From NCBI RefSeq assembly GCF_002866065.1, contig NZ_LNJZ01000009.1, positions 448,813 to 512,812 of the forward strand: DNA of 64,000 nucleotides, given 5' to 3'. A program made the translations under genes and the position numbers. The notes under the pieces are model-generated. The model saw only the letters and a list, made by a program, of their open reading frames with translations. It was not told the origin of the DNA and ran no database searches. Each line of letters opens with the position of its first letter. The first letter of the stretch is position 1. This DNA is from Thiopseudomonas denitrificans. GTDB lineage: Bacteria; Pseudomonadota; Gammaproteobacteria; Pseudomonadales; Pseudomonadaceae. Positions 46,730-57,661 of this stretch are shown here, piece after piece.

Positions 46730-47683
46730 TCAGGCTTCGGTCACATCCACCAGCCGCAGCTCTTTGGGCATGGAGAAGGTGACATTTTCCTTGCGACCGT
46801 CCAGCTCTTCAGCCACCTGTGCGCCCCATTCGTGCAGCTGGGCAATCACTTCCCGCACCAGCACTTCGGGAGCGGAAGCACCGGCGGTCACGCCGACGCG
46901 GGCTTCATCGACAAACCATTCTCGCTGCAAATCGGCTGCGCCGTCGATCAGGTAAGCCGGAGTGCCCATGCGCTCGGCCAGTTCGCGCAGGCGGTTGGAG
47001 TTGGAGCTATTGGGGCTGCCCACCACCAGCACCACATCGCAATCACTGGCCAGCTGCTTGACCGCGTCCTGACGGTTTTGCGTGGCATAGCAGATGTCGT
47101 CCTTGCGCGGCCCGCTGATGGCGGGAAAGCGGGTACGCAAGGCATCAATCACCCGGCTGGTGTCGTCCATCGACAGGGTGGTCTGGGTGACGAAGGCCAG
47201 CGTATCCGGATGCCTGACCTGTAACTGGGCCACATCTTCCTCGTTTTCCACCAGATAGATCTGCCCGCCCTGGCTAGCATCATACTGGCCCATGGTGCCT
47301 TCCACTTCCGGGTGGCCGGCATGGCCAATCAGCACGCATTCGCGGCCTTCACGGCTGTAGCGCAGCACTTCCAGATGCACCTTGGTCACCAGCGGACAGG
47401 TGGCATCGAACACTTTCAGACCACGGCGGGCCGCTTCATCCTGTACCGCACGGGATACGCCGTGAGCACTGAAGATGACAATGGCGTCATCCGGCACCTG
47501 GTGCAGCTCCTCGACAAACACCGCGCCGCGGTTGCGCAGGTCTTCCACCACGAACTTGTTGTGCACCACTTCGTGGCGGACATAGATCGGCGGCTGGAAC
47601 ACTTCCAGGGCACGGTTGACGATCTCGATGGCACGGTCAACACCGGCACAGAAACCACGGGGATTGGCGAGTTTGATTTGCAT
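46730..47683 (-). CDS. ispH: 4-hydroxy-3-methylbut-2-enyl diphosphate reductase
   Basis: 317-residue IspH (LytB), last step of the MEP isoprenoid pathway, giving IPP and DMAPP. Iron-sulfur ligands are the conserved cysteines of NPRGFCAGV (C12), DATCPLV (C96) and [11 protein letters not shown] (near 197); substrate residues HEVVHN and [11 protein letters not shown] are present. Last gene of the ribF-ileS-lspA-fkpB-ispH set. Confidence 0.97.
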   Translation of the reverse strand: MQIKLANPRGFCAGVDRAIEIVNRALEVFQPPIYVRHEVVHNKFVVEDLRNRGAVFVEELHQVPDDAIVIFSAHGVSRAVQDEAARRGLKVFDATCPLVTKVHLEVLRYSREGRECVLIGHAGHPEVEGTMGQYDASQGGQIYLVENEEDVAQLQVRHPDTLAFVTQTTLSMDDTSRVIDALRTRFPAISGPRKDDICYATQNRQDAVKQLASDCDVVLVVGSPNSSNSNRLRELAERMGTPAYLIDGAADLQREWFVDEARVGVTAGASAPEVLVREVIAQLHEWGAQVAEELDGRKENVTFSMPKELRLVDVTEA

Positions 47684-47702
47684 GCTGTTTTCTACTGTGT
47701 TG

Positions 47703-48143
47703 TCAGGCCGGGTTTTCGACCTTGATGATTTCCACTTCGAAGGTGATGTCGCGGCCGGCCAGCGGGTGGTTGAAGTTGATCACTACTTCGTTTTCGTCAA
47801 AGGTTTTGACCACGCCGGGCATTTCGTTGCGGCGTGCATCCTGGAAGATCACCAGCATGCCTTCGCTCAGCTCCATGTCGTCGAAGTCCTTGCGCGGCAT
47901 GGTTTGCAGGTTGGCATCATTGCCACGGCCAAAGGCACGCTCGGGCGGGATCACCACGGTGCGCTTGTCACCAGCCTTGTAGCCGTACAGCGTCTGCTCG
48001 AAACCCGGCAACAGGTTGCCGTCACCAACGGTAAATGTGGCCGGCTCCTTGTCGAAATTGCTGTCCACCACGTCGCCGTTGTCCAGCTTGAGGGCGAAAT
48101 GCAAGGTTACGGTGCTCTTTTGCCCGATGCGTTGTTCAGTCAT
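47703..48143 (-). CDS. fkpB: FKBP-type peptidyl-prolyl isomerase FkpB (SlpA)
   Basis: 146-residue SlyD/FkpB-type isomerase. The FKBP half ([20 protein letters not shown]) and the inserted chaperone flap ([18 protein letters not shown]) are present, but there is no metal-binding His-rich tail as in SlyD. Overlaps the end of lspA by eight bases and precedes ispH by 19, the standard operon order. Confidence 0.95.
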   Translation of the reverse strand: MTEQRIGQKSTVTLHFALKLDNGDVVDSNFDKEPATFTVGDGNLLPGFEQTLYGYKAGDKRTVVIPPERAFGRGNDANLQTMPRKDFDDMELSEGMLVIFQDARRNEMPGVVKTFDENEVVINFNHPLAGRDITFEVEIIKVENPA

Positions 48144-48630
48144 TGCTCTGCTCTTTTTTGTTCACGATCATGTCCAGAATCAGGATGCCGGCACCCATTG
48201 TGATGGCGCTATCAGCCAGGTTGAAGGCCGGGAAAAACCAGCGGTCCTGCCAGTGCACCAGAATGAAGTCCACCACGTGACCAAGCACCACCCGGTCGTA
48301 CAGGTTGCCCAGTGCGCCGCCCAGCACCAGCGCCAAGCCAACGGCCAGCAGGCGCTCGTGGCTTTTCAGCCGTTTCAGCCAGACCACCAGCACCACGCTG
48401 GCAACCAGCGCCACCAGCGCAAAGAACCAGCGTTGCCAGCCGCCCTGATCCGCCAGGAAACTGAACGCTGCGCCACGGTTGTAGGCCAGCGTCCAGCTGA
48501 ACAGGTCGGGAATCACCACGATCTGCTCATACAGCGACAGGTTATGCTCAAACCAGTGTTTGCTGGCTTGATCAAGAACAACCACCAGCACACTGAGCCA
48601 CAACCAGACCAGCTTGCCAGCCTTAGGCAT
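48136..48630 (-). CDS. lspA: Lipoprotein signal peptidase
   Basis: 164-residue type II signal peptidase with four membrane helices. Catalytic aspartates lie in [15 protein letters not shown] and FNLADSAI. It removes signal peptides from prolipoproteins such as the ChaN-like protein in this window. ATG 48630 overlaps the ileS stop by eight bases. Confidence 0.96.
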   Translation of the reverse strand: MPKAGKLVWLWLSVLVVVLDQASKHWFEHNLSLYEQIVVIPDLFSWTLAYNRGAAFSFLADQGGWQRWFFALVALVASVVLVVWLKRLKSHERLLAVGLALVLGGALGNLYDRVVLGHVVDFILVHWQDRWFFPAFNLADSAITMGAGILILDMIVNKKEQSND

Positions 48631-51451
48631 AGTGGCGCACCTCGCCCTTGCCTTCGATGTTGTCAACGCAGCGGACACAGATGGCCGGGTGTGCGGGGTT
48701 GCTACCGACATCGGCACGGTGGTGCCAGCAACGCTCGCACTTGGGCTCGGCCGACTTGACCACGCTCAGGCGCAGGCCCTCCACTTCGGTGTCAACAGCG
48801 TTATCCGGCGCGGACGCCAGCGGCTGCACGGCGGCAGTCGAGGTGATGGTGACAAAGCGCAGCTCGTCACCCAGCTGGCCCAGCAGCTGTACCAGCTGCT
48901 CGTTGGCATACAGGGTCACTTCGGCCTGCAGGTTGCCACCGATCGCCTTGGCATTGCGCTGGTTTTCCAGCTCCTTGTTGACCGCGTCCTTGACTGCCAT
49001 CACCTGCTGCCAGTAGCTGTTATCCAGCTCTGCACCAGCCGGCAGACGGCTCAGCCCCTGATACCAGGTGTTGAGCATCACGGACTCGTTACGCTCGCCG
49101 GGCAGGTGCTGCCAGATTTCCTCGGCGGTGAAGCTCAGCACCGGCGCGATCCAGCGCACCAGCGCCTCGGCAATCTGATACATGGCAGTCTGGCAGGAAC
49201 GGCGTGCCAGGCTGTCGGTGCCGGTGGTGTACTGGCGGTCCTTGATGATGTCCAGATAGAAACCGCCCAGCTCCTGCACGCAGAAGTTGTGTACTTTCTG
49301 GTACACGTTGTGGAAACGATATTCCTCATAGGAGGCATGAATCTCGTCCTGCAGACGGGCGGCGGCATCCACCGCCCAGCGGTCCAGCGCCAGCATGTCT
49401 TCGGCAGCCACCTGATCCTTGGCCGGATCAAAGCCGTTGAGGTTGGCCAGCAGGAAGCGCGCGGTGTTGCGGATGCGGCGGTAGGCATCGGCGCTGCGCT
49501 GCAGGATGGTCTTGGATACCGACATCTCGCCGGAATAGTCCGCCGAGGATACCCACAGGCGCAGGATGTCGGCACCCAGGCTGTTGGTCACTTCCTGCGG
49601 GGCAATCACGTTGCCCACGGACTTGGACATCTTGCGGCCCTTCTCGTCCACGGTGAAGCCGTGGGTCAGCAGGCCGCGATAGGGCGCGTGGCCGTCAATG
49701 GCGCAACCGGTCAGCAGGGACGAGTGGAACCAGCCCCGGTGCTGGTCGGAGCCTTCCAGATAAAGGTCGGCACGCGGGCCCTGCTCATGGCCTTGCGGGT
49801 GCGAACCACGCAGCACATGGCTGTGGGTGGTACCGGAGTCGAACCACACATCCAGGGTGTCAGAGATTTTTTCGTAATCGGCCGCTTCGTCACCCAGCAG
49901 CTCGGCCGGCTCCAGCTTGAACCAGGCCTCGATACCGCTCTGCTCGATGCGCTGCGCCACCTGCTCGATCAGCTCGACGGTGCGCGGGTGCAGCTCGCCG
50001 GTGACCTTGTGCAGGAAGAACGGCAGCGGTACGCCCCAGTTACGCTGGCGGGAAATACACCAGTCGGGACGGCCGGCAATCATGTTGTGCAGGCGCGCCT
50101 GGCCCCAGGCCGGGGTGAACACGGTCTGCTCGATGGCGTTCAGCGCACGCTCGCGCAGGGTGTCGCCGGCTGCGACCTGCTTGTCCATGCCGACAAACCA
50201 CTGCGCAGTGGCGCGGTAGACCAGCGGCGTCTTGTGGCGCCAGCAGTGCATGTAGCTGTGCTGAATGGTTTCGTGCTTGAGCAGCGCACCGACTTCGTCC
50301 AGCTTGGCGACGATGTTGGCATTGGCCTTCCAGATGAACTGGCCGCCAAAGTGCTCCAGCGCCGGCTCGAACACACCATTGCTCTGCACCGGACGCAGGA
50401 TGTCGTCCTGGTGCATGCCGTATTTCAGGCAGGTGTAGAAGTCGTCCTCACCATAGGCAGGTGCGGAGTGAACAATACCGGTACCGGCATCCAGCTCGAC
50501 ATAGTCCGCCAGATACACGGGCGAATAACGCTCATACAGCGGATGCTGGAAGTTGATCAGCTCCAGTTTGTCGCCGGTGGTGCGGGCGATGATCTCGCCT
50601 TCCAGGCCATAGCGTTGCAGCGATCCTTCGACCAGGGTTTCCGCCAGCAGCAGCAGGCGGTCACCAACATCGACCAGCGCATAAATGGCTTCAGGATGGA
50701 TGTTCAGCGCCTGGTTGCCGGGAATGGTCCAGGGTGTGGTGGTCCAGATCACGATCTGTACCGGCTTGCTCAGCTCGACGCCAAAGGCGGCGGCCAGCTT
50801 GTCGGTATCGACACAGGTGAAGCCCACATCGATGGCATCGGACTTCTTGTCCTGATACTCGACCTCGGCCTCGGCCAGTGCCGAACCACAATCAAAACAC
50901 CAGTTGACCGGCTTCAGGCCCTGAAACACGAAACCGCCTTCGACCATTTTCGCCAGCGCACGCACGATGCCGGCCTCATTGGCGAACTCCATGGTCTTGT
51001 AGGGGTTGTCCCAGTCACCGAGCACGCCCAGACGGATGAAGTCGGCCTTCTGGCCCTCGATCTGCTCGGCAGCGTATTCGCGGCACAGCTCGCGCACCTT
51101 GTCGGCCGGCAGGTTCTTGCCATGCTTGACCTCGACGCGGTGCTCGATCGGCAGACCGTGACAGTCCCAGCCCGGCACATAGGGCGCATCGAAACCGGAC
51201 AGCGTCTTGCTGCGCACGATGATGTCCTTGATCACCTTGTTGACTGCGTGACCGATATGAATGTCGCCGTTGGCATAGGGAGGGCCGTCGTGCAGTACAA
51301 ACAGCGGACGACCGTTGCCCTGCTCGCGCATCTTCTGGTACAGCCCGATGCTGTCCCATTGCGCCAGCGTTTGCGGCTCGCGGTTGGGCAGACCACCGCG
51401 CATGGGGAATTCGGTCTCGGGCAGGTTCAACGTGGTTTTATAGTCGGTCAT
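48623..51451 (-). CDS. ileS: Isoleucyl-tRNA synthetase
   Basis: 942-residue class I IleRS. HIGH motif in [18 protein letters not shown] in [10 protein letters not shown], editing domain in between, and a C-terminal zinc site [20 protein letters not shown]. The length and zinc motif fit the common bacterial type (mupirocin-sensitive class, by general family knowledge). ATG 51451 ([20 protein letters not shown]) matches Pseudomonas. The gap to ribF upstream is 437 bases, filled with repeats. Confidence 0.97.
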   Translation of the reverse strand: MTDYKTTLNLPETEFPMRGGLPNREPQTLAQWDSIGLYQKMREQGNGRPLFVLHDGPPYANGDIHIGHAVNKVIKDIIVRSKTLSGFDAPYVPGWDCHGLPIEHRVEVKHGKNLPADKVRELCREYAAEQIEGQKADFIRLGVLGDWDNPYKTMEFANEAGIVRALAKMVEGGFVFQGLKPVNWCFDCGSALAEAEVEYQDKKSDAIDVGFTCVDTDKLAAAFGVELSKPVQIVIWTTTPWTIPGNQALNIHPEAIYALVDVGDRLLLLAETLVEGSLQRYGLEGEIIARTTGDKLELINFQHPLYERYSPVYLADYVELDAGTGIVHSAPAYGEDDFYTCLKYGMHQDDILRPVQSNGVFEPALEHFGGQFIWKANANIVAKLDEVGALLKHETIQHSYMHCWRHKTPLVYRATAQWFVGMDKQVAAGDTLRERALNAIEQTVFTPAWGQARLHNMIAGRPDWCISRQRNWGVPLPFFLHKVTGELHPRTVELIEQVAQRIEQSGIEAWFKLEPAELLGDEAADYEKISDTLDVWFDSGTTHSHVLRGSHPQGHEQGPRADLYLEGSDQHRGWFHSSLLTGCAIDGHAPYRGLLTHGFTVDEKGRKMSKSVGNVIAPQEVTNSLGADILRLWVSSADYSGEMSVSKTILQRSADAYRRIRNTARFLLANLNGFDPAKDQVAAEDMLALDRWAVDAAARLQDEIHASYEEYRFHNVYQKVHNFCVQELGGFYLDIIKDRQYTTGTDSLARRSCQTAMYQIAEALVRWIAPVLSFTAEEIWQHLPGERNESVMLNTWYQGLSRLPAGAELDNSYWQQVMAVKDAVNKELENQRNAKAIGGNLQAEVTLYANEQLVQLLGQLGDELRFVTITSTAAVQPLASAPDNAVDTEVEGLRLSVVKSAEPKCERCWHHRADVGSNPAHPAICVRCVDNIEGKGEVRHYA

Positions 51452-51511
51452 GGTGGTCTGGTCTATTTTTGGTGATCTGTATGTTTTATCTGTTTTGTAT
51501 TGTTTGTGCAT

Positions 51512-51666
51512 GGTGGTAACAGGTGCAGTTACGCGTAGATGCCGTGAATACATCCTGGCAATCTTCGGTCGCATCTGACCGCCACGGATGGCGGAAATGC
51601 TGTTTTTGCAGGAGCAAAAAACAGCCTTGGCGACCAAGGCTTTACTCCACTGCACCTGCTACCACC
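51512..51666. repeat. Inverted repeat, family B copy 3
   Basis: Arms GGTGGTAACAGGTGCAGT (51512-51529) and ACTGCACCTGCTACCACC (51649-51666) pair with one mismatch. Inside the arms the ends resemble the family B core (TTACG..AGATGCCGTGAATACATCC at the left, GGCTTTACTCC at the right), but the middle differs and holds other hairpins (CCGCC..GGCGG, TGTTTTTTGCTCC-type). Confidence 0.78.
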
Positions 51667-51743
51667 TTAAAATTCGTGCAGGCCGCTCACAGCCTGCTTT
51701 TAAAGTCTTTCAACAACGCCACGGTATACCCCTGACAAGCGTC

Positions 51744-51886
51744 AGCAGCCCGACATGGTCGGGCCTCTTCCTCCCCGGCTCTGCGGAGTTTCATGCTGGC
51801 TGGAAACTGTGCCAGGCATTTAGCCCCGTGTCGAAGCTCGCTTCGGCGCGGGAGCGCAGCCGCAGCACAGGTTTCAGCCAGCATTA
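51744..51886. repeat. Compound hairpin repeat, family C copy 3
   Basis: Hairpin GCCCGACATGGTCGGGC, then arms CATGCTGGCTGGAAACTGTG (from 51792) and CACAGGTTTCAGCCAGCATT (to 51886) around the core TCGAAGCTCGCTTCGGCGCG and GAGCGCAGC. The rest of the 437-base ribF-ileS gap (51452-51888) holds no gene. Confidence 0.75.
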
Positions 51887-51888
51887 CA

Positions 51889-52824
51889 CTAAGCTATAAG
51901 CCAAAACTTCCGCGCCAGCGCAATATCCTGCTCTATCGCCGCCTGCAGCTCTGCAAGGGTGGCAAATTTTTCCTCTTCGCGCAGCTTGCGATGAAACTCC
52001 ACCACCAGCCGCTGCCCATATATGTCTTCACTGAAGTCCAGCAAATGCACTTCCAGATGGGCAATCTCGTTCTGTTGCTCCACTGTCGGCCGCATGCCGA
52101 TGTTGGCCACGCCCGGCAGCACGCGGCCATCCGCCAGATGCGCCGCCACCATGTATACCCCGCGCAGCGGCGCGTGCCGGCGCTTAAGCTGGATATTGGC
52201 CGTCGGCACACCCAGCTGACGTCCCAGCTTCTGGCCATGCAATACCCGGCCCTGAATACAGTATGGGCGGCCCAGCAGCCTTTTCACTGCTGCAAAGTCG
52301 CCTTCTACCAATTTTTGCCGTACCAGCGTGCTGCTGATGCGCTGCCCGTCCAGGGTAACGGTACAGGTCGGCTCCACCGTGAAGCCATGCTGCTGCCCGG
52401 CCTGCTGCAAGTAGGCAAAATCACCGCTACGGCCGCAGCCGAAACGGAAATCGTCCCCCACCTGCAAGTGCCTGACACCCAGCGCCCGCACCAGCACCTG
52501 TTCAACAAATTCCTGCGCACTCATGTGCTGAAAGCGACTGTTGAAGGCGATGCACAGCACCCGGTCAACACCGGCGGCGGCAAACAGCTCAAGCTTGTCA
52601 CGCAGCCGGGTCAGGCGTACCGGAGCCAGCTCCGGGCGGAAGAACTCCATAGGCTGCGGCTCAAAAATGATCACGCAAGACGGCAACCCCAACGCCTGGC
52701 TGCGGGCACGCAAAGCGGCAAGGATTTTCTGGTGACCCAGATGCACCCCGTCAAAATTGCCAATGGTTGCCACACAGCCCGCAAAAGCCGGTTGCACATT
52801 GTGTAAGCCGCGTACCAGTTGCAT
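51889..52824 (-). CDS. ribF: Bifunctional riboflavin kinase / FAD synthetase
   Basis: 311 residues. N-terminal nucleotidyltransferase (FAD synthetase) with GNFDGVHLGHQKIL and RISSTLVRQKLVEGDF; C-terminal riboflavin kinase with GVPTANIQL and LRGVYMVAA. It turns riboflavin (see ribD) into FMN and FAD. ATG 52824 (MQLVRGLHNV) is the family start; the frame upstream is open into repeats. Confidence 0.96.
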   Translation of the reverse strand: MQLVRGLHNVQPAFAGCVATIGNFDGVHLGHQKILAALRARSQALGLPSCVIIFEPQPMEFFRPELAPVRLTRLRDKLELFAAAGVDRVLCIAFNSRFQHMSAQEFVEQVLVRALGVRHLQVGDDFRFGCGRSGDFAYLQQAGQQHGFTVEPTCTVTLDGQRISSTLVRQKLVEGDFAAVKRLLGRPYCIQGRVLHGQKLGRQLGVPTANIQLKRRHAPLRGVYMVAAHLADGRVLPGVANIGMRPTVEQQNEIAHLEVHLLDFSEDIYGQRLVVEFHRKLREEEKFATLAELQAAIEQDIALARKFWLIA

Positions 52825-52943
52825 AACTGCAGTCTTGCCCAAAAATGCCGGATTATACCCTTTACCACAGCTTCCTGCACCCGTGAAACAGGGCAGCAAC
52901 GAAACATCCAATGCAGTACACTCCGCCGTAGGTTCGAATTTAG

Positions 52944-53024
52944 CTGTAGGTTCGAATTTATTCGAACAAGCCAAGCACCCTCAGGTGCATCATGGTTCGT
53001 GTGCGAATGAATTCGCACCTACAA
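52944..53024. repeat. Two family A palindromes, one a TTCGAA variant
   Basis: GTAGGTTCGAATTTATTCGA followed by ACA (from 52946), and GTGTGCGAATGAATTCGCAC followed by CTACAA (52999-53024). The first has T/A in both arms where the usual form has G/C, a paired change. They fill the divergent ribF-uvrC gap. Confidence 0.85.
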
Positions 53025-53097
53025 CAATGACCCCGGCTCATTCGAACCAACAGGCTCAGAAACCTCGCCCACAACCAACCAGCTGCAATAAAACACC

Positions 53098-54933
53098 ATG
53101 CCCCAGGACAACCCGCCGCCTCCCTTCAATGCCGATGACTTCCTGCGCCTGTGCACCCGGCATCCTGGCGTGTACCGCATGTACGACGCCAAAGGCACGC
53201 TGCTGTATGTCGGCAAGGCAAAAAACCTGAAGAACCGCCTGACCAGCTACTTCAAGACCCAGCAGCTGTCACCGAAAACCGCAGCGCTGGTCGGCAAGAT
53301 CACCCATATCGAAACCACCATCACGCCCAGCGAAACCGAAGCCCTGCTGCTGGAACAAACCCTGATCAAGCAGTGGCGACCGCCCTACAACATCCTGCTG
53401 CGTGATGACAAGTCCTACCCTTACGTACTGCTGAGCAATGACGAATTCCCCAGTCTGAGCGTGCAGCGCGGGCAGAAAAAGGGCGCCGGCCGCTATTTTG
53501 GCCCCTATCCCAGCACCGGAGCGATCCGTGAAAGTCTGAGCCTGCTGCAAAAAGCCTTCAAGGTGCGCCAGTGCAGCAACAGTTTCTACAACAACCGCAG
53601 CCGGCCCTGCCTGCAATACCAGATCAAGCGCTGCAAGGCACCCTGTGTCGGCCTGGTTGATGCCGACGAATACGCCGAAGACGTCCGTCTGTCCACGCTG
53701 TTCCTGGAAGGACGCAGCGACCATCTGGCCCACGAACTGGGCCAGCGCATGGAACAGGCATCCGCCGCGCTGGAGTTCGAGCAGGCCGCCCAGTACCGCG
53801 ACCAGATCAGTCTGGTGCGCCGCGTGCAGGACCAGCAAAGCATGGAAGGCGGCCACGGCAATGTGGATGTCATAGCCGCCTTCAGCCTGCCTGGTGGTGC
53901 CTGCGTGCACATACTCACCGTGCGTGACGGCCGTGTACTGGGCGGGCAGAACCACTTCCCGAAAACCGCCATCGAACAGGACAACGCCGACATCCTCAAC
54001 GCCTTTCTCGGCCAGTATTATTTGTCCGGCCGCACCCGCGACCTGCCCGACGAGCTGATCGTCAACCTGAGCCATCCCGATTTCTCCCTGCTTGGCGATG
54101 CCTTCCAGCAGCTGCACGGCAAAAGCCTGACCATCAGCCGACAGGTACGGGGCACCCGCGCCCGCTGGCAGCGGCTGGCAGTGGTCAATGCCGAGCAGGC
54201 ACTGCAGGCCCGCCTGGCGAGCCACAGCCAGACCGCCCAGCGCTTCGAGCAGCTGGCCGACACCCTGGGGCTGGACAATCTGCAGCGCATCGAATGCTTC
54301 GATATCAGCCACACCCAAGGCGAGGCCACCGTAGCCTCCTGCGTGGTATTCAACCCGGAAGGTGCCCTGAAGTCCGCCTACCGCCGCTTCAACATCGAGG
54401 GCATCACCCCCGGTGACGACTACGCCGCCATGCATCAGGCGTTGATGCGCCGTTTCGGCAAGCATAGCGACGGCGAAGGCCAGCTGCCCGACGTACTGCT
54501 GATCGATGGCGGCAAGGGCCAGCTGCACATGGCGCAGGACGTACTGCAGGAGCTGGCCATCAGCGGCATCACCCTGATCGGCGTGGCCAAGGGAGTCACG
54601 CGCAAGGCCGGCATGGAAACCCTGTTCCTCAACGACAGCAACACCACCCTGGAGCTGGACGACCATGCCCCGGCCCTGCACCTGATCCAGCAGGTACGTG
54701 ACGAGGCCCACCGTTTTGCCATCACCGGGCACCGCGCCCGGCGCGGCAAGGCACGCCGCACCTCGACGCTGGAAGGAATCCCCGGTGTGGGGCCCAAACG
54801 GCGGCGGGAACTGCTAAACTACTTCGGCGGCTTGCAGGAGCTGTCGCGTGCCAGCATTGACGAAATCGCGAAAACACCGGGCATCAGCACGACCCTGGCG
54901 GAAACCATCTACCAGGCCTTGCACCAGGACTAA
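53098..54933 (+). CDS. uvrC: Excinuclease ABC subunit C
   Basis: 611-residue nucleotide-excision repair nuclease making both incisions. N-terminal GIY-YIG domain ([20 protein letters not shown]), Cys-rich region ([17 protein letters not shown]), UVR motif for UvrB contact, RNase H-like C-terminal nuclease ([31 protein letters not shown]) and helix-hairpin-helix pair ([16 protein letters not shown]). In Pseudomonas it follows gacA; here no response regulator lies upstream. No clear ribosome site. Confidence 0.96.
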   Translation: MPQDNPPPPFNADDFLRLCTRHPGVYRMYDAKGTLLYVGKAKNLKNRLTSYFKTQQLSPKTAALVGKITHIETTITPSETEALLLEQTLIKQWRPPYNILLRDDKSYPYVLLSNDEFPSLSVQRGQKKGAGRYFGPYPSTGAIRESLSLLQKAFKVRQCSNSFYNNRSRPCLQYQIKRCKAPCVGLVDADEYAEDVRLSTLFLEGRSDHLAHELGQRMEQASAALEFEQAAQYRDQISLVRRVQDQQSMEGGHGNVDVIAAFSLPGGACVHILTVRDGRVLGGQNHFPKTAIEQDNADILNAFLGQYYLSGRTRDLPDELIVNLSHPDFSLLGDAFQQLHGKSLTISRQVRGTRARWQRLAVVNAEQALQARLASHSQTAQRFEQLADTLGLDNLQRIECFDISHTQGEATVASCVVFNPEGALKSAYRRFNIEGITPGDDYAAMHQALMRRFGKHSDGEGQLPDVLLIDGGKGQLHMAQDVLQELAISGITLIGVAKGVTRKAGMETLFLNDSNTTLELDDHAPALHLIQQVRDEAHRFAITGHRARRGKARRTSTLEGIPGVGPKRRRELLNYFGGLQELSRASIDEIAKTPGISTTLAETIYQALHQD

Positions 54934-54954
54934 CCCTCTATCGCAGTACCCGCC

Positions 54955-55503
54955 ATGAACATACCAAACATACTGACCTCCATGCGTGTTGCCCTGATTC
55001 CGGTACTGGTACTGGTTTACCTGCTGCCATTCAAGGGGCATTACTGGGTGGCTTGCGGCATTTTTGCGCTGGCCAGCATCACCGACTGGCTCGATGGCTA
55101 CCTGGCCCGCAAGTGGAACCAGAGCACGCCCTTCGGTGCCTTTCTCGACCCGGTCGCCGACAAGCTGCTGGTGGCGGTAGCACTGGTACTGCTGGCCCAA
55201 CACCACCAGCACCTGCTGATGACCCTGCCGGCACTGGTGATCATCTGCCGTGAAATCCTGGTCTCGGCCCTGCGCGAATGGATGGCAGAAATGGGTGCCC
55301 GCGGCATAGTGGCCGTTTCCAATATCGGCAAATGGAAAACCGCCGCCCAGATGGTGGCCCTGCTGATCCTGCTGTCGCAGCCGCCCGGTTTCACCTGGCT
55401 GGTGATTGCCGGATATGTGCTGCTGCTGATCTCTGCCGTCCTGACCCTGTGGTCGATGCTGCAGTACCTGCTGGCAGCCCGCCGCTGGCTTGGTCAGGAA
55501 TAA
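54955..55503 (+). CDS. pgsA: CDP-diacylglycerol-glycerol-3-phosphate phosphatidyltransferase
   Basis: 182-residue integral membrane enzyme making phosphatidylglycerol phosphate. The CDP-alcohol phosphotransferase signature DG-x2-AR-x8-G-x3-D-x3-D is complete ([20 protein letters not shown]). Follows uvrC by 21 bases, the conserved uvrC-pgsA pair. Confidence 0.96.
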   Translation: MNIPNILTSMRVALIPVLVLVYLLPFKGHYWVACGIFALASITDWLDGYLARKWNQSTPFGAFLDPVADKLLVAVALVLLAQHHQHLLMTLPALVIICREILVSALREWMAEMGARGIVAVSNIGKWKTAAQMVALLILLSQPPGFTWLVIAGYVLLLISAVLTLWSMLQYLLAARRWLGQE

Positions 55504-55768
55504 ATATTCCCCATGTAATCGGAGCTGGCCTCAACTTCCCCGCCATGGTTCAGCCACTGTGCGAATTTATTCGCACATGGGCCAAAACCGATCAAATAAA
55601 GCCCGATTTGTTCGAATAAATTCGAACCTACATGTCCACGCAAAGTTTTGTATCAAGGTAGCTTGCCCCTGCCAGCGACATTCTGGTTTCTCAGGGCCAA
55701 GCCCCTTCGCACAACATGCGCCTGCCCCATATGCCAACTTTGCAAAGGCTTCTTTTTCCACCCAACTC
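55504..55768. other. Gap between pgsA and the tRNA promoter
   Basis: About 265 bases with no gene apart from the family A repeats at 55559-55632. The stretch 55640-55768 shows nothing recognisable. Confidence 0.5.
55559..55632. repeat. Two family A palindromes
   Basis: TGTGCGAATTTATTCGCACA (55559-55578) and GTTCGAATAAATTCGAACCT followed by ACA (to 55632). Again one GTGCGAA/TTCGCAC copy and one GTTCGAA/TTCGAAC copy. Confidence 0.85.
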
Positions 55769-55796
55769 TTGACAAGCACAAAAAAAACCCTAGAAT
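55769..55796 (+). promoter_or_regulatory. Sigma-70 promoter of the tRNA pair
   Basis: Perfect TTGACA, 16-base A-rich spacer, TAGAAT; 21 bases before the tRNA-Gly. Confidence 0.85.
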
Positions 55797-55817
55797 GCAC
55801 ATCCGTCACCAAGACAA

Positions 55818-55893
<76 letters not shown>

Positions 55894-55908
55894 GTTTGAA
55901 AGCGAAAC

Positions 55909-55936
55909 CGCCGCTGATGATGTTAGCGGCGTTTTT
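55909..55936 (+). terminator. Terminator-like hairpin between the tRNAs
   Basis: Stem CGCCGCT / AGCGGCG with a 9-base loop followed by TTTTT. It sits between two tRNAs, so read-through or a processing role must be partial. Confidence 0.6.
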
Positions 55937-55941
55937 GTTTA

Positions 55942-56016
55942 GGCCGGGTGGCAGAGTGGCTCATGCAGCGGATTGCAAATCCGTCTATGCCGGTTCGATT
56001 CCGGCCTCGGCCTCCA
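55942..56016 (+). tRNA. tRNA-Cys (GCA)
   Basis: Complete cloverleaf: acceptor GGCCGGG/CTCGGCC with discriminator T and encoded CCA, anticodon loop TTGCAAA (anticodon GCA), T-loop TTCGATT. Confidence 0.97.
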
Positions 56017-56021
56017 TATCA

Positions 56022-56055
56022 AAGCTCCTGCTGATTCGTCACAGGAGCTTTTTTA
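56022..56055 (+). terminator. Terminator after tRNA-Cys
   Basis: Stem AAGCTCCTG / CAGGAGCTT with an 11-base loop and six T. Confidence 0.92.
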
Positions 56056-56291
56056 TTACCTGCGACAAAGCACCGCCACAGCAGCCGCAAAACAGGCCAG
56101 GCAAGCCCCTGCTGATATCAGAACGCCTGAAAAGTTCCGCCCAGAACACTGTTTTTCTGAATAATCCCTGAATAACCCCTACCGAAGTCTCGCAAACGTT
56201 ATACAACTTAGGTATGCTACGCCTCGAATTATCCAAAGCTGGCTAAGATAAGCCGGCAGTACAACAATCTGTTCTACTAGGAGCAAACACC

Positions 56292-57602
56292 ATGCAAAAG
56301 ATGAAATGGAGCGTTATTGCTTTCGCCGTAGCTGCTGCCAGCACCCAGATGGCTGTTGCCAGCCAGCAGTCCGAGTCCAACGGTTTTATCGAAGACAGCA
56401 AGCTGGACGTTCACGCCCGCACCCTGTATTTCAACCGTGATCAGAAAAACAACAAGCCTCGCAGCGCACAAAGCTACAGTGAAGATTTCGGTCTGGGCCT
56501 GAAAGCCATCTACGAGTCCGGCTTCACCCAGGGCACCGTGGGCTTTGGTGTTGATGCTTTTGCCATGACCGGTATTCGCCTCGACAGCGGTCGTGGTCGC
56601 AATGGCAACGGCCAGTTCCCGACCCGTGATAACGGCAAGCCAGAAACCACCTATGGTGAAGTAGGCGGTGCCATCAAAGCTCGCATCTCCAATACCACCC
56701 TGAAGTACGGTGAGCAGTTTGTGGACTTGCCTGTTCTGTCCATGGACGATGCCCGCCTGCTGCCAGAAAGCACCACCGGCTTCCTGGTTACCAGTGAAGA
56801 AATCGACGGCTTGGTCCTGCATGCTGGTCACTTCACCGCCATCAATGCTCTGGACCAGACTGGTCGTGACAGCGCCAACGGCGGCCTGCTGCGCTCCATC
56901 GACCTTGCCGGTGCTCGCTACAATTTCACCGACGACCTGAGCGCCGCTTACTACTACTCAGATGCTGATCTGGGCCATAAAGGTGTAAATCGCGAAAAAG
57001 CCAAGAAGCAATACCTGAACGTCAACTACGTTCACCCAATTGCTGACGACCAAAGCGTAACTGTTGACTTCAACGCTTACAGCACCCGCTTCCAAGATAA
57101 AGAAGCAGCTGCTGACCGTACCAGCAAGAACAACATCCGCAGCCTGTCTGTCGCCTACAACCTGGGTGCCCACACTTTCACCGTTGGTGGTCAGAAAGTT
57201 GAAGGTAACCACGCAGGCGGCTACGATTATGGCTACGATGGCGGCGGTGCTGTTTACGTATTGAACGACGTTCAGTACTACTGGTTCGGTGCCAAAGGCG
57301 AGAAGTCCTACCAAGCCCGCTATGACCTGGACTTTGCCCAGTACGGCATTCCTGGCCTGAGCTTCATGACCCGTTACGTACGCGGTTCCAAGATTGAAGG
57401 TGCTGACGGTCGTCGCCAGGGTAAAAACTGGGAACGCGATACCGATATTGCCTACACAGTACAGAGCGGCGCTGCCAAGGATCTGTCCATGCGCGTACGC
57501 AACGCTACCTATCGCTCCAACAGTGCTGCAATTGAAGGCGGTGCCCGCACCGACGTCAACGAAGTACGCTTCATCGTAGAGTACCCACTGAGCATCCTGT
57601 AA
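56292..57602 (+). CDS. OprD-family outer-membrane porin
   Basis: 436-residue precursor. Signal peptide of about 23 residues (cut after AVA). The mature N-terminus GFIEDSKLDVHARTLYFNRD and the stretches AQSYSEDFGLGLKAIYESGF and VPxxVL-type LPVLSMDDARLLPESTTGF are OprD hallmarks; 18 beta strands are expected and the chain ends in EVRFIVEYPLSIL. OprD-type channels take up basic amino acids, peptides or aromatic acids. Which substrate is used here cannot be told. AGGAG site; own terminator. Between the tRNAs and proS as oprD is in P. aeruginosa. Confidence 0.93.
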   Translation: MQKMKWSVIAFAVAAASTQMAVASQQSESNGFIEDSKLDVHARTLYFNRDQKNNKPRSAQSYSEDFGLGLKAIYESGFTQGTVGFGVDAFAMTGIRLDSGRGRNGNGQFPTRDNGKPETTYGEVGGAIKARISNTTLKYGEQFVDLPVLSMDDARLLPESTTGFLVTSEEIDGLVLHAGHFTAINALDQTGRDSANGGLLRSIDLAGARYNFTDDLSAAYYYSDADLGHKGVNREKAKKQYLNVNYVHPIADDQSVTVDFNAYSTRFQDKEAAADRTSKNNIRSLSVAYNLGAHTFTVGGQKVEGNHAGGYDYGYDGGGAVYVLNDVQYYWFGAKGEKSYQARYDLDFAQYGIPGLSFMTRYVRGSKIEGADGRRQGKNWERDTDIAYTVQSGAAKDLSMRVRNATYRSNSAAIEGGARTDVNEVRFIVEYPLSIL

Positions 57603-57626
57603 TGCTTGTGTGACTCCACGCATAAA

Positions 57627-57654
57627 GAACCCGGCCTGGCGCCGGGTTCTTTTG
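57627..57654 (+). terminator. Terminator after the porin gene
   Basis: Stem GAACCCGGC / GCCGGGTTC with 5-base loop CTGGC, then TTTTGTTTT. Confidence 0.93.
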
Positions 57655-57661
57655 TTTTGGC

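Noticed and set aside
48614-51475. 953-codon open frame antisense to ileS
   Set aside because: Mirror frame of a GC-rich conserved gene; no family motif and composition typical of antisense translation.
53269-54732. 487-codon open frame antisense to uvrC
   Set aside because: Shadow of uvrC, whose domains are all on the plus strand.
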